Assembly: GCA_034007705.1 (NCBI GenBank)
Contig: JAVEQK010000013.1
Location: 1 to 64,000, forward strand
Direction of reading: 5' to 3'
Length of the DNA stretch: 64,000 nucleotides
Source: UBA10518 sp022837185
GTDB taxonomy: Bacteria > Desulfobacterota > Desulfobulbia > Desulfobulbales > Desulfobulbaceae
Below the pieces are notes generated by a model that did no database searches, had not been told where the DNA came from, and saw nothing but the letters and a program-made list of their open reading frames with translations. The stretch's first letter is position 1. Every line of letters begins with the position of its first letter. This document shows positions 50,221 through 59,729 of this stretch, one piece after another. The position numbers and the translations under genes were made by a program.

Positions 50221-52662
50221 ATGGGAAACCCGCATGAACAAGAACTTATTCTCTGGTTTGACGAGATAGGCATCGGAGATGTGCCGCTGGTCGGCGGCAA
50301 GAATGCCTCGCTGGGCGAGATGCATCAGAAGCTGACTTCCAGGGGGGTGGAGGTTCCCAACGGGTACGCCATCACCGCCTACGCCTATCAGTACCTCCTC
50401 AAGGAGGCGGGGATAGAACAGGCGATCCAGGATGCCCTGGACGGGCTGGACACCCATGACATGCGGAACCTGCAGGAGCGGGGGGAAAAGGTCCGCGGCA
50501 TCATCCGCAATGCCGAGTTTCCCCAGGACCTCCGCGACGCCGTCATTGAGGCCTACAGAAAAATGGAAAAGGAATACGGCGAGGGCGTCGATGTCGCGGT
50601 CCGCTCCTCGGCGACCGCCGAGGACCTGCCCGACGCCTCCTTTGCCGGGCAGCAGGAAACCTATCTCAACATCCGCGGGCCGGAGGCGCTCATCGACGCC
50701 TGCAAGCGCTGCTTCGCCAGCCTGTTCACCAACCGGGCCATCTCCTACCGCCATGACAAGGGCTTCGGCCAGTTTGACGTCTACCTTTCCATCGTGGTCC
50801 AGAAAATGGCCCGCAGCGACTCCGCCTCCTCCGGCGTCATGTTCTCCATCGACACCGAGTCGGGGTTCGAGGACGCCGTTTTCATCACCGCCGCCTGGGG
50901 GCTCGGGGAAAACGTCGTCCAGGGCGCCGTCAACCCTGACGAGTACTACGTCTTCAAGCCGACCCTGAAGCAGGGCAAGCGGCCGGTCGTTTCCAAGAAG
51001 GTGGGCTCCAAGGAGATCAAGATGATCTACAATGCCGACCCGTCGGGCGGGGAGCCGGTGAAGAATATCGAAACCACCCCTGAAGAGCGGAACGCCTACG
51101 TGATCAGCGACGATGAAATCCTCAAGCTTGCCGAGTGGGCCTGCATCATCGAGGACCACTACGGCAAGGCCATGGACATCGAGTGGGCCAAGGACGGCGA
51201 CGGGGTCGAGGTCGGGACCGGCAGGCTGTTCATCGTCCAGGCCCGGCCGGAGACCGTCCATTCCCAGGTTGCCAAGGGCACCATGGAAACCTACAGGCTG
51301 AAAGAAAAAGGCAAGGTCATTGCCGAGGGTCTGGCGGTCGGCACCAAGATCGGCCAGGGCGTGGCCAACGTCATCGAGGAAGTCATCGATATCCATGATT
51401 TCAAAAAGGGCGAGGTGCTGGTCACCGACATGACCGATCCGGACTGGGAGCCGATCATGAAGATCGCCGGCGCCATTGTCACCAACCGCGGCGGCCGCAC
51501 CTGTCATGCCGCCATCATCTCCCGCGAGCTGGGCATTCCCTGTGTCATCGGCACCGGCAACGGCACCCAGCTCATCAAGGCGGGGCAGGAAATCACTGTT
51601 TCCTCGGCCGAGGGGGAAACGGGGTATATCTACGAGGGGCTCCTTGATTTTGAGATCGAGCGGCTGGACCTCGGCGACCTGCCGAAAACCAAAACCAAGA
51701 TCATGATGAACCTGGCCATCCCGGAAAAGGCGTTCACCGAATGCCAGATTCCCAATGACGGCGTCGGCCTGGCCCGGGAGGAGTTCATCATCAACTCCCA
51801 CATCGGCCTGCACCCGATGGCCCTGGTCAACTACGAGGAGCTGAAAAACTCCAGCGACCCGGAAAAACGGGCCGTGGCGGCCAAAATCGACGAGAAGACG
51901 GGCGCCTACAAGGACAAGAGACAGTTCTTCATCGACAAGGTCGCCGAAGGGGTCGGGCGGATTGCCGCCGGCTTCTATCCCAAGGATGTCATTGTCCGGC
52001 TCTCCGACTTCAAGAGCAACGAATACGCCAACCTTGTCGGCGGTCCCCTGTACGAGCCGGAGGAGGAAAACCCGATGATCGGCTGGCGCGGGGCTTCCCG
52101 CTACTACGATCCGAAATACCGGCCGGCCTTCGAGCTCGAGTGCCAGGGCCTGCTCAAGGCCCGCAACGATATGGGGCTCGACAACATCAAGGTCATGGTG
52201 CCGTTCTGCCGTACCCCGGAGGAGGGGAAAAAGGTGATCCAGGTCCTGAGGGAGTGCGGGCTGGTGCAGGGAGAGAACGGCCTGGAGCTCTACGTTATGT
52301 GCGAGATCCCCAGCAACGTCATCTCCGCCGACGCCTTTGCCGATATTTTTGACGGCTTCTCCATCGGCTCCAACGATCTGACCCAGCTGACCTACGGCCT
52401 TGACCGCGATTCGGGCCTTATCGCCGGCATCGCCGACGAACGGAATGAATCGGTGAAGGAGATGATCCGCATGGTCATTGCCACGGCCAAACGGCGCGGC
52501 AAGAAAATCGGCATCTGCGGCCAGGGGCCGTCGGACTTTCCGGACTTTGCCACCTTCCTGGTTGAGCTGGGCATTGATTCCATGAGCCTCATCCCGGATA
52601 CGGCGGTCAAGACCAGGCTGGCGGTAGCGGAGAAAGAAAAAGAACTGGGAATGACGCCGTAG
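50221..52662 (+). CDS. ppsA: Phosphoenolpyruvate synthase
   Basis: An 813-residue enzyme that makes PEP from pyruvate with ATP giving AMP and phosphate. The ATP-grasp N-terminus (residues 1 to about 370) has RSSATAEDLPDASFAGQQET. The phosphohistidine domain has His429 in GGRTCHAAIIS. The PEP/pyruvate TIM barrel ends with EIPSNV and SIGSNDLTQLTYGLDRDSG. Its role is gluconeogenesis from pyruvate made by PFOR working in reverse or from organic acids. The ATG at 50221 follows GCAGGGAG. Confidence 0.95.
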   Translation: MGNPHEQELILWFDEIGIGDVPLVGGKNASLGEMHQKLTSRGVEVPNGYAITAYAYQYLLKEAGIEQAIQDALDGLDTHDMRNLQERGEKVRGIIRNAEFPQDLRDAVIEAYRKMEKEYGEGVDVAVRSSATAEDLPDASFAGQQETYLNIRGPEALIDACKRCFASLFTNRAISYRHDKGFGQFDVYLSIVVQKMARSDSASSGVMFSIDTESGFEDAVFITAAWGLGENVVQGAVNPDEYYVFKPTLKQGKRPVVSKKVGSKEIKMIYNADPSGGEPVKNIETTPEERNAYVISDDEILKLAEWACIIEDHYGKAMDIEWAKDGDGVEVGTGRLFIVQARPETVHSQVAKGTMETYRLKEKGKVIAEGLAVGTKIGQGVANVIEEVIDIHDFKKGEVLVTDMTDPDWEPIMKIAGAIVTNRGGRTCHAAIISRELGIPCVIGTGNGTQLIKAGQEITVSSAEGETGYIYEGLLDFEIERLDLGDLPKTKTKIMMNLAIPEKAFTECQIPNDGVGLAREEFIINSHIGLHPMALVNYEELKNSSDPEKRAVAAKIDEKTGAYKDKRQFFIDKVAEGVGRIAAGFYPKDVIVRLSDFKSNEYANLVGGPLYEPEEENPMIGWRGASRYYDPKYRPAFELECQGLLKARNDMGLDNIKVMVPFCRTPEEGKKVIQVLRECGLVQGENGLELYVMCEIPSNVISADAFADIFDGFSIGSNDLTQLTYGLDRDSGLIAGIADERNESVKEMIRMVIATAKRRGKKIGICGQGPSDFPDFATFLVELGIDSMSLIPDTAVKTRLAVAEKEKELGMTP

Positions 52663-52680
52663 GGGCTGTCGCCGGATTCG

Positions 52681-52719
52681 TTCATGCGCAGGCGGGTTCC
52701 GGTCCCGCCTGCGCATGAA
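52681..52719 (+). terminator. Hairpin after ppsA
   Basis: A 16-bp perfect stem (52681-52696 with 52704-52719) and a 7-base loop lie 18 bases after the ppsA stop. No T-run follows, so it may stabilise the mRNA 3' end or need Rho. Confidence 0.6.
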
Positions 52720-53215
52720 ACGTGAAACGCCCGTTCGCCCGTTCCGGTCAGGCGCCGTCCCGACAACGTATCGATGAAAGGACTGCCGTGTCAATAATCC
52801 GCCGTCGGGCGGATGTCTTTCCGCTTCATCTTTGTGCCCACCGGGCAGACTGCCGGAAGGCGGAGCGCCCTTTCCTCCCCCTTTTTCCGGAGACCCGTGT
52901 CGTCCCCGGATAATTTTCTTCCCCTTTTCTTCCGCCGCGCTATGATGCGGGCGGCGGCAGGCATGGTTCCGTTTGCCGGGCTCCCTTCTCAGTTGCGGCG
53001 GGAAGAGCGGAGGGGCCCGGAAGGGAGGCGTTCGAAAATGACGGAAGGAAGCTATTGGGGTTGAAATTTTATGCGCAAAAGGTATATGAAATAGGCAGGT
53101 TTGAACAAAATGTTGATTTCACCCGGATTTTCAGAACCGTTCGGGCAGGCTGTACCGTATCACCCAACGCTTCGGGTCCTCTGATCACCGCAACCCGAGC
53201 CAGAGGACCGTTGAC
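52720..53215. other. Gene-free stretch before the phosphatidyltransferase gene
   Basis: About 500 bases without a convincing gene; the short frames here have no start signals and an Arg/Pro-rich shadow composition. The last part holds a candidate promoter at 53061-53088. Confidence 0.5.
53061..53088 (+). promoter_or_regulatory. Possible promoter of the phosphatidyltransferase gene
   Basis: TTGAAA (53061-53066), 16 bases, TATATG (53083-53088), about 130 bases before the ATG, in a local AT-rich patch. Confidence 0.4.
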
Positions 53216-53905
53216 ATGGATGAGCTGCGCAATACATGGATGGGGCGAAGCTATTACCGGCTGGTACACCGGGGGTTGATGCCGCTTGCCGAACGGGTCG
53301 GGCTGACGGCCAATCAGGCGACGGCCCTCGGACTGGCCGCGGCGGTTCTGGTCCCGGCCGGCTATCTGTTTCATCCTTTGGCGGGCGCCGGAATGATCCT
53401 GCTGTCGGGCTTTGCCGACACCATGGACGGCATGCTGGCCCGCAGCCGCAAGCAGCCTTCAATGTACGGCGCCTTTCTCGACTCCTGCCTGGACAGGGTT
53501 TCGGACGGCTTGTATCTGATGGGCATCTGGATTCTGTTCTGGCCCGATCATCATCCCCTGGCCGGAGGCCTTGTCATGGGCATGTGCCTGATCTCCACCT
53601 CCCTCATCAGTTATGCCAAGGCCCGGGCCGAGAGTCTGGGTGCCCCTCTTGCCGGCGGTTTGATGGAAAGGGCGGCCCGTATTGTTTATCTGCTGGCCTG
53701 GACGCTGGCCGTGGCCGCGATTCCGGGGGCGGAAGGAACTGTGCTGTGGGCCGGGGCGCTGCTCTATCTGGCTCTGACCGGGGCTACCGCCGGGCGGCGG
53801 ATGTTCCTGGCCAAGGTGCTGCTTGACCGGGGAGGGAACCGACCCGGGGCGGACCGGGAGGGCGCGGCCGGGGTCGTGTCCTCGACGGCCTCCGGCGATG
53901 CGTAG
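53216..53905 (+). CDS. CDP-alcohol phosphatidyltransferase, possible phosphatidylinositol phosphate synthase
   Basis: A 229-residue inner-membrane enzyme. The full family motif is present: Asp68, Asp71-Gly72, Ala75-Arg76, Gly85, Asp89, Asp93 (D-x2-DG-x2-AR-x8-G-x3-D-x3-D). It joins CDP-diacylglycerol to an alcohol phosphate or alcohol. About six membrane segments are seen. The inositol-1-phosphate synthase gene follows 146 bases downstream, which suggests the alcohol is inositol 1-phosphate, giving phosphatidylinositol phosphate. The neighbouring gene is the only support for that substrate. The C-terminal 30 residues are Arg/Gly/Asp-rich and look disordered. Confidence 0.85.
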   Translation: MDELRNTWMGRSYYRLVHRGLMPLAERVGLTANQATALGLAAAVLVPAGYLFHPLAGAGMILLSGFADTMDGMLARSRKQPSMYGAFLDSCLDRVSDGLYLMGIWILFWPDHHPLAGGLVMGMCLISTSLISYAKARAESLGAPLAGGLMERAARIVYLLAWTLAVAAIPGAEGTVLWAGALLYLALTGATAGRRMFLAKVLLDRGGNRPGADREGAAGVVSSTASGDA

Positions 53906-53980
53906 CCTCCCTCCCCCATGAGGCGCGCACCCGGACAATCAGGCGGAAGCCCCTTTGCAGGCGGCGAGCGTCCTGCGTTG

Positions 53981-54009
53981 TTGCTTTTTTACGAGATTGT
54001 CAATACAAT
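53981..54009 (+). promoter_or_regulatory. Possible promoter of ino1
   Basis: TTGCTT (53981-53986), 17 bases, TACAAT (54004-54009), about 40 bases before the ATG. It suggests ino1 can be expressed apart from the upstream gene. Confidence 0.45.
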
Positions 54010-54051
54010 CGATAGTTCGTTTCAATCAAATCACCCGGAGGAAAGACATCA

Positions 54052-55215
54052 ATGAACGAGATCCGAATCGCCATAGCCGGTGTCGGCAATTGCGCCAGCG
54101 CGTTGATACAGGGGATTCACTACTACGGCGAAGATGCCGGACGCGATCCCATCGGCCTCATGCACCCGGTCATAGGCGGATACCGGCCCGGAGACATCAG
54201 ACCGGTGGCCGCCTTCGACGTCGACAGGCGCAAGGTCGGCAAGGATCTCTCCGAGGCGGTCTTCGCGCCGCCCAACTGCACCTGCACTTTTTTCGATCGG
54301 ATCCCCAACCTCGGCGTGCCCGTGCACATGGGCCCCATCCTTGACGGCCTCTCCGAGCACATGCGCAATTACCCGGAGCACCGGACGTTCGTTCCATCCG
54401 ATGCCGCTCAGCCCGGCAAAAAGGAGGTGGTGGAGATTCTGCGGCGGAGCGGGGCCGAGATCCTGCTCAACTACCTGCCGGTGGGCTCCGAGGAGGCCAG
54501 CCGTTTTTATGCGGAGTGCGCTCTGGAGGCCGGTCTGGCCTTCATCAACAACATCCCGGTCTTCATCGCCAGCAACCCGGAATGGGCGGCCCGTTTCACC
54601 GCCGCCGGTCTGCCGGTCATCGGCGACGACATCAAGAGCCAACTGGGCGCCACCATCACCCACCGGGTGCTGACCGACCTCTTCGCCAAGCGCGGCGTCA
54701 AGCTGGAGCGCACCTACCAGTTGAACACCGGCGGCAACACCGATTTTCTCAACATGCTCAACCGCCACCGGCTGATGTCAAAAAAGATTTCCAAGACCGA
54801 GGCGGTGCAGGCGGTATGCGCCCAGCGGATGGACAGCGACAACATCCATGTCGGTCCCAGCGACTATGTCCCCTGGCAGAACGACAACAAGGTCTGTTTC
54901 ATCCGCATGGAAGGCAAATTGTTCGGCGATGTCCCCATGAACCTGGAGCTGCGCCTGTCGGTGGAGGATTCCCCCAATTCAGCCGGAGTGGCCATCGATG
55001 CCGTCCGCTGCGCCAAGCTGGCGCTGGAGCGGGGTCTCGCCGGACCCCTGGACGCCCCGTCGGCATATTTCTGCAAGCATCCGCCGCGGCAGTTCACCGA
55101 CGACGAGGCCTATCGCCTGACCGAAGCCTTCATTGCCCGGCCGCCGGCCGGACAGACCGTCAGGACGCAGGCGGAAAGTTACGAACTGGAGGCGGACAAG
55201 GTCAAGTACAATTAG
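54052..55215 (+). CDS. ino1: myo-Inositol-1-phosphate synthase
   Basis: A 387-residue enzyme that converts glucose 6-phosphate to inositol 1-phosphate with internal NAD redox. IAGVGNCASALIQGI near residue 7 is the NAD-binding loop of the prokaryotic and archaeal form. GDDIKSQLGATITHRVL near residue 190 and YQLNTGGNTDFLNM near 223 are catalytic stretches. NSAGVAIDAVRCAKLALERG is also conserved. It supplies inositol phosphate to the phosphatidyltransferase upstream. A GGAGG ribosome-binding site precedes the ATG. It converges with the mscS gene, the stop codons four bases apart. Confidence 0.95.
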   Translation: MNEIRIAIAGVGNCASALIQGIHYYGEDAGRDPIGLMHPVIGGYRPGDIRPVAAFDVDRRKVGKDLSEAVFAPPNCTCTFFDRIPNLGVPVHMGPILDGLSEHMRNYPEHRTFVPSDAAQPGKKEVVEILRRSGAEILLNYLPVGSEEASRFYAECALEAGLAFINNIPVFIASNPEWAARFTAAGLPVIGDDIKSQLGATITHRVLTDLFAKRGVKLERTYQLNTGGNTDFLNMLNRHRLMSKKISKTEAVQAVCAQRMDSDNIHVGPSDYVPWQNDNKVCFIRMEGKLFGDVPMNLELRLSVEDSPNSAGVAIDAVRCAKLALERGLAGPLDAPSAYFCKHPPRQFTDDEAYRLTEAFIARPPAGQTVRTQAESYELEADKVKYN

Positions 55216-55219
55216 GTTG

Positions 55220-56329
55220 TCAGGAGCCGGGAGCATCCGGTTTCCGCTCCGGCTCCACCAGGCGGACGTCTCTTTGCGGGAAGGGAATGGTGATGCCTTC
55301 CCGGTTGAAGGCCTCGTAGACGGCCTTGAGCAGGTTGTGGGTCTGCATGCCCTTTTCCCGGGGATTTTCGGCCCACACCAGGAGCTGAAAGTTGACCGAG
55401 GAGTCGGCGAACCCCCTGATTCTGACCCGCGGTTCCGGTATGGCGGCCAGAGTCTCGTTTTCCCGGGCCACCCGCAGGAGGATTTCCTCCACCCTGGACA
55501 GGTCGCTGCCGTAGGCGACTCCGACGTCAATCCTGATCCGGAATCTCGGCAGCGGCGCGCTTTCGTTGATGATCATGCTGTTGGCCAGGATGGAATTGGG
55601 AATGGTGATCAGGACATCGTCCCGGGTCTGGATCCTGGTGGAGCGGATGCCCATATCCATCACTTCCCCCCTTTCTCCGCTGTCGAGGATGATGAAGTCC
55701 CCTACCTTGTAGGCCCGGTCGGCAAAAAGGGAAATGCCGCCGAAGAAGTTGGCCATGGTGTCCTTGGCGGCCAGGGCGATGGCGATGCCGGCAATGCCCG
55801 CGGAGGCGAAGAGCGGCGTCAGGTCGATGTTCCAGATGATCAGGACCCAGCAGAAACCGGCAAAGAGAATGATCACCCGGGAGACGTTCTTCAGCAGCAG
55901 GAAGACGTCCCTGTCGATCCGTTTTTTTTCCAGGAAGCCGGCCATGTTTGCATCGTTGAGCCGGTTGATCTCCCTGAGGACGACGCCCCACCAGAGGAGG
56001 AAGATCAATGTCCCGGTTATGCCGGGCAGGACGAGGTTCCAGGGAACCGGGAGCTCCGGCGGCAGATGAAGGGCGTGGAGAACGCCGAAAAGCAGGATCG
56101 ACAGGCAGAGCGGCCGGTGAAAAAAGGAAATGATCCTGTCCTCGGCCTGTATGCCGGCGCGGCGGGCCAGCCTCCTGAGCAGCCGGTCGATGGACAGGTC
56201 GGCGGCCTTGGCCAGCACCGCATACAGCACAATGATGTACATCCGCCGGACAAGCGGTTGGTCCTGCAGCTCTCGAACCAGCGCGGTCGTTTCGCTGAGA
56301 AAGGTGCTGCTCAGGAAGGAAAAATCCAT
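55220..56329 (-). CDS. mscS: Mechanosensitive channel, MscS family
   Basis: A 369-residue channel. Four or five membrane segments precede the pore helix (about residues 150-185; GIAGIAIALAAKDTMANFFGG is the glycine/alanine-rich MscS pore-type stretch). The cytoplasmic beta domain follows (VGDFIILDSGERGEVMDMGIRSTRIQTRDD). MscS-type channels open on membrane tension and release osmolytes during osmotic downshift. The last gene before it on the opposite strand is ino1, whose product path makes compatible-solute precursors in some thermophiles, but no further link is shown. Confidence 0.92.
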   Translation of the reverse strand: MDFSFLSSTFLSETTALVRELQDQPLVRRMYIIVLYAVLAKAADLSIDRLLRRLARRAGIQAEDRIISFFHRPLCLSILLFGVLHALHLPPELPVPWNLVLPGITGTLIFLLWWGVVLREINRLNDANMAGFLEKKRIDRDVFLLLKNVSRVIILFAGFCWVLIIWNIDLTPLFASAGIAGIAIALAAKDTMANFFGGISLFADRAYKVGDFIILDSGERGEVMDMGIRSTRIQTRDDVLITIPNSILANSMIINESAPLPRFRIRIDVGVAYGSDLSRVEEILLRVARENETLAAIPEPRVRIRGFADSSVNFQLLVWAENPREKGMQTHNLLKAVYEAFNREGITIPFPQRDVRLVEPERKPDAPGS

Positions 56330-56350
56330 GGGCGCCTCAAGGGGAGGAAA

Positions 56351-56539
56351 TCACTCCATCCCCGGCTCCCAGTCGTCGAGCTGCCGGGCTTCGTCAATGA
56401 GCATTATGGGAATGTCGTCGCGGATCGGATACAGCAGCCGGCAATGGTCGCAGATCAGGCCGTTGCCGTCGCCGGTCAGCCTGACCGGGTGCTTGCATTT
56501 CGGACAGGCTAAAATATCGAGCAGTTCCTGTTTGATCAT
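56351..56539 (-). CDS. Trm112-family small zinc-binding protein
   Basis: A 62-residue protein starting MIKQELLDILACPKCKH and continuing with a second pair in ICDHCRLLYPI. The two Cys pairs bind one zinc. Trm112 proteins activate methyltransferases in eukaryotes and archaea; bacterial ones (YcaR-like) often sit near lipid A or LPS genes, without a defined role. The start at 56539 follows a GGGGG-type site; the frame is open 60 bases further. It lies 21 bases upstream of mscS and may share its transcript. Confidence 0.85.
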   Translation of the reverse strand: MIKQELLDILACPKCKHPVRLTGDGNGLICDHCRLLYPIRDDIPIMLIDEARQLDDWEPGME

Positions 56540-56755
56540 GGAGGTACCCCCGTGGTCGTTGGTGTCATACTGCCCGCCGGGACAACGGAACGAGGCAGCC
56601 ATTGAAGGACACCATACCCAAAAAAAAGATTATTCGCCAGAGCGGAAAGGGCAGGGCGCGGGTTTCAGGTAATAATTGCGTCATCGGTCGGAACGGTATA
56701 TTATTATTTTATGGTTGATGGAAATCGGAAAAGTCAAAAGCCGTGAGAGATTGAC

Positions 56756-59140
56756 ATGAAGGCATGGAAAACCATCCCCCTTGGCGGATTGATAACGGTG
56801 TTGCTCCTGGCCGGTTTGGTTGCGGCCGCGGAAATCGGCAGACTCGATGCATCATTCGGCAGCGACGGCAGGGTGGTGACCGCGCCGGGTATTTTCGCCG
56901 ACCAGGCCTACGCGGTCCGGGTCCAGCCCGACGGCAGGATTCTGGTGGCCGGATCGTCCTCCAACGGCGTCGACCTCGACTTCGCCCTGATCCGCTTAAC
57001 ACAGGACGGTCAGCTTGATCCGACCTTCAATTTCAACGGCATCGTCACCACCCAGGTGGGCTCCGATGATGATGAAATCGCCGCCATCGCCGTCCAGGAT
57101 GACGGATACATCGTCGCGGCCGGATACAGCATGAACAGCGGCAGCCGTGATTTTGCCCTGGCGCGGTACACCCCGGACGGTCAGCTTGATCCATCCTTCG
57201 GCGAGGGCGGCATCGTCCAGGACGGGTACGGCGGCGGCAACGATGAAATCACCGCCCTGGCCGTCGATCCCGAGGGCAGGCTGGTGATTGCCGGCTATAC
57301 CACGGGCACGGCCGGCCGGGCGGTCATTGCCGGCCGTTACCTTTCCAGCGGCGCCCCTGACCCCTCCTTCGGCGACAACGGCCAGAGCCTGATCGGCATC
57401 GGCCGGGACGCGCTGGCACGCGGCATTGACATCGACGAGCAAGGCAGGATCATCCTTGCCGGGTCATTCTTTCATGAAAACCGGACGGAAGCCATGGCCC
57501 TGCGCTTCACCGAAAACGGCCAACTGGACGGTGCATTCGGCGTGGAGGGACTTGCCGTTCCCGTCCAGATCGGACAGCAGACCGAGGGCTACGGGATCCG
57601 GATCGGCGATGACGGCTCGATTCTGATCGCCGGCTCGATTTCCAACGAAGACGGTCTTGACAGCGCCCTGTTCAGGTTCACGGAATCGGGCCGCCCTGAC
57701 GCCGGTTTCGGCGTCAACGGCATGCTGGTCGTCAGCGCCGCCCAGGAGGACGACATGGTCCTGGCGGTTGATGTGCTGGACGGGGTGATCGTTGCCAGCG
57801 GTTTTGCCGTGGTGGACGGGGTCAGGGAATTTCTCCTGATTTCCCACAGCCGGGACGCCGGGGACCAGGGAGTGTCCTTTGCCCTGAATGGCGGCGGCGG
57901 TTCGACCGGCCTGCAGATCAATGAGCTGCAGGTGGCGGACTCCTACGGCCGGTATGCCAGCAGCGCTGAAGCCGGCCGGGCAACGGCCCAGACGACGATT
58001 GTGACCACTCCCTTCGGTTATTTTTCCGACGATATCAGCTATGGCGTCGCCGTGCAGCCTGACGGCAGGGCGGTGGCGGCCGGCCTGACCGAAGAGAACG
58101 ATATGACCAGCTTTGCCGTTGCCCGGTATGCCTCGGCCCGGGCCCTGGAGAACGAGTTCGCGAGCTCTTCCAGCGACGGTGCGCGGGCAAGCTGGCTCGA
58201 GACCAGGGAGCCCCTTGAAGTGACCCGCAACAGCGCCATCAGCGGCGGAGTGGTAGAAAGTTCCGGCAACACCGTGACCAGGCGGGGAGTGGTGTTCAGC
58301 ATCGCCCCCGATCCGATTCTGCGGGAGGTCCCGGCGGGCACCGACACATCCACCCCTCCTCCGAGCGCGAGTGAAACCGGCGCCCCGCTGCAAACGGGGC
58401 AGCCGCCGGCCGGGACCACATCGGCAACCCTGGAGTTGCAAACCGGGGAAAATGCCCTCTCCCGGTATGCCGCCGCCGGCGGGCCAGGCCTGCGTCCAGT
58501 CTTCCCCATGGGCGGCTTGCTGGTCGGAACGGCCATTGCCCAGGATACGACTCCGACTCCGACTCCGGCCATCGGCAACTCGGCCATGACGGTGACGACC
58601 ACCGATACCCCCAGGTTCGCGGCCGGCGACAGCGTCTTTGACCTGTCCACCCCGCAATACGCCCTGGAAGGCTTCACGGAGGACGGGGCCGGGACCGGCG
58701 CCTTCAGCTCGATACTGACGGACCTGCGCCCGAGCACGGTGTACTACGTACGGGCCTATGCAGTCACCGGCGACGGCAAGATATTCTACGGCAACCAGAT
58801 TGATTTCAAAACCACGGACGCCTGCTTTATCGCGACGGCCGCCTATGGCAGTCTGTTCCATCCCTGTGTAACGATCCTGAGGGATTTCCGCGACCGGTTC
58901 CTCCTGACCAACGCGGCGGGGCAATACCTGGTGGCCGCCTATTATCAATTTTCGCCCCCGGCGGCCGAGTTTATCGCCGACCACCCCGCCCTGCGCCGGC
59001 TGGTCCAGGTGGGGCTGCTGCCGGTGGTCGGCTTCGGATGGCTGACCGTCCATTACGGGACCTCGCTTCTCCTGTTTGCGGCGTTCATGATCCTGGGATC
59101 TGGCTTTGCGGTGCGCGCAGCGGGCGGGCGAAAGAAGTGA
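56756..59140 (+). CDS. Surface protein with delta-60 repeats and CFI-box C-terminal sorting signal
   Basis: A 794-residue protein with a signal peptide (about residues 1-25). At least six delta-60 type repeats lie between residues 30 and 470: each has LDASFG or LDPSFG, a GRVV-type turn and VQPDGRILVAG or a variant. The middle is Ser/Thr/Pro-rich and contains GVVFSIAPDP and YYVRAYAVTGDGKIFYG, parts of a fibronectin-like repeat. The end carries CFIATAAYGS near residue 698, then a membrane helix (about 755-785) and a basic tail. This CFI-box C-terminal element is a sorting signal of exported proteins in Geobacter and relatives. Two pseudopilin genes follow. Confidence 0.85.
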   Translation: MKAWKTIPLGGLITVLLLAGLVAAAEIGRLDASFGSDGRVVTAPGIFADQAYAVRVQPDGRILVAGSSSNGVDLDFALIRLTQDGQLDPTFNFNGIVTTQVGSDDDEIAAIAVQDDGYIVAAGYSMNSGSRDFALARYTPDGQLDPSFGEGGIVQDGYGGGNDEITALAVDPEGRLVIAGYTTGTAGRAVIAGRYLSSGAPDPSFGDNGQSLIGIGRDALARGIDIDEQGRIILAGSFFHENRTEAMALRFTENGQLDGAFGVEGLAVPVQIGQQTEGYGIRIGDDGSILIAGSISNEDGLDSALFRFTESGRPDAGFGVNGMLVVSAAQEDDMVLAVDVLDGVIVASGFAVVDGVREFLLISHSRDAGDQGVSFALNGGGGSTGLQINELQVADSYGRYASSAEAGRATAQTTIVTTPFGYFSDDISYGVAVQPDGRAVAAGLTEENDMTSFAVARYASARALENEFASSSSDGARASWLETREPLEVTRNSAISGGVVESSGNTVTRRGVVFSIAPDPILREVPAGTDTSTPPPSASETGAPLQTGQPPAGTTSATLELQTGENALSRYAAAGGPGLRPVFPMGGLLVGTAIAQDTTPTPTPAIGNSAMTVTTTDTPRFAAGDSVFDLSTPQYALEGFTEDGAGTGAFSSILTDLRPSTVYYVRAYAVTGDGKIFYGNQIDFKTTDACFIATAAYGSLFHPCVTILRDFRDRFLLTNAAGQYLVAAYYQFSPPAAEFIADHPALRRLVQVGLLPVVGFGWLTVHYGTSLLLFAAFMILGSGFAVRAAGGRKK

Positions 59141-59224
59141 ATCCTGAACCGCCCGCCGGTGGGCAGGCGGTAAAATGAACAGATATTTCAATAGCATAAC
59201 TTTATAACGGAAACCTGACGATTG

Positions 59225-59698
59225 ATGATGACCTGCAACAAAAAAACCAATCAGCCATTGCGGCTGCTGACCGATACCCGCGGCTTTACCCTGATAGAAA
59301 TCATGGTGGTCATGGTGATCCTCGGCATTCTGGCCGGCCTGATAGTTCCCAGGATCATGGACAGACCGGAGGAAGCGCGGCGGACCAAGGCGGCGATCCA
59401 GATCCAGTCCATTGAACAGGCCCTGAAGCTGTATAAGCTCGACAACGGCATCTACCCGACCACGGAACAGGGGCTCCAGGCCCTGGTCGAACCCCCGTCG
59501 GTGGGGCGCCTGGCCAAAAGATGGCGGGAGGACGGGTACCTGGAAAAAGGCAGGGTGCCGAAGGACCCCTGGGGCTATGATTTTGTCTATATCTCCCCGG
59601 GCCTGCACGGCGATTTCGACCTGATGTCCTACGGTCCCGACGGCGAGCCCGGCGGCGAGGGCAATGACGCCGATATCAATAACTGGGAAATCGAATAG
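59225..59698 (+). CDS. gspG: Type II secretion major pseudopilin GspG
   Basis: A 157-residue prepilin. The cleavage motif is RGFTLIEIMVVMVILG, cut after the Gly; Glu5 of the mature protein is present. The mature part has the GspG-type calcium region: YPTTEQGLQALVEPP and DPWGYDFVYISPGLHG. It forms the core of the type II secretion pseudopilus. ATGs at 59225 and 59228 are adjacent; a TTG at 59222 is unlikely. It lies 84 bases after the delta-60 gene, hinting that the two are linked. Confidence 0.92.
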   Translation: MMTCNKKTNQPLRLLTDTRGFTLIEIMVVMVILGILAGLIVPRIMDRPEEARRTKAAIQIQSIEQALKLYKLDNGIYPTTEQGLQALVEPPSVGRLAKRWREDGYLEKGRVPKDPWGYDFVYISPGLHGDFDLMSYGPDGEPGGEGNDADINNWEIE

Positions 59699-59729
59699 CG
59701 GTCGACCGAAGAAGGGCGGACGGGCTGCA

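Noticed and set aside
50185..52794. An 869-codon open frame antisense to ppsA
   Set aside because: Another GC-rich shadow. PEP synthase motifs are complete on the plus strand.
52722..53064. Short frames between ppsA and the phosphatidyltransferase gene
   Set aside because: Arg/Pro-rich, no start signals, and no conserved-looking residues; best read as non-coding.
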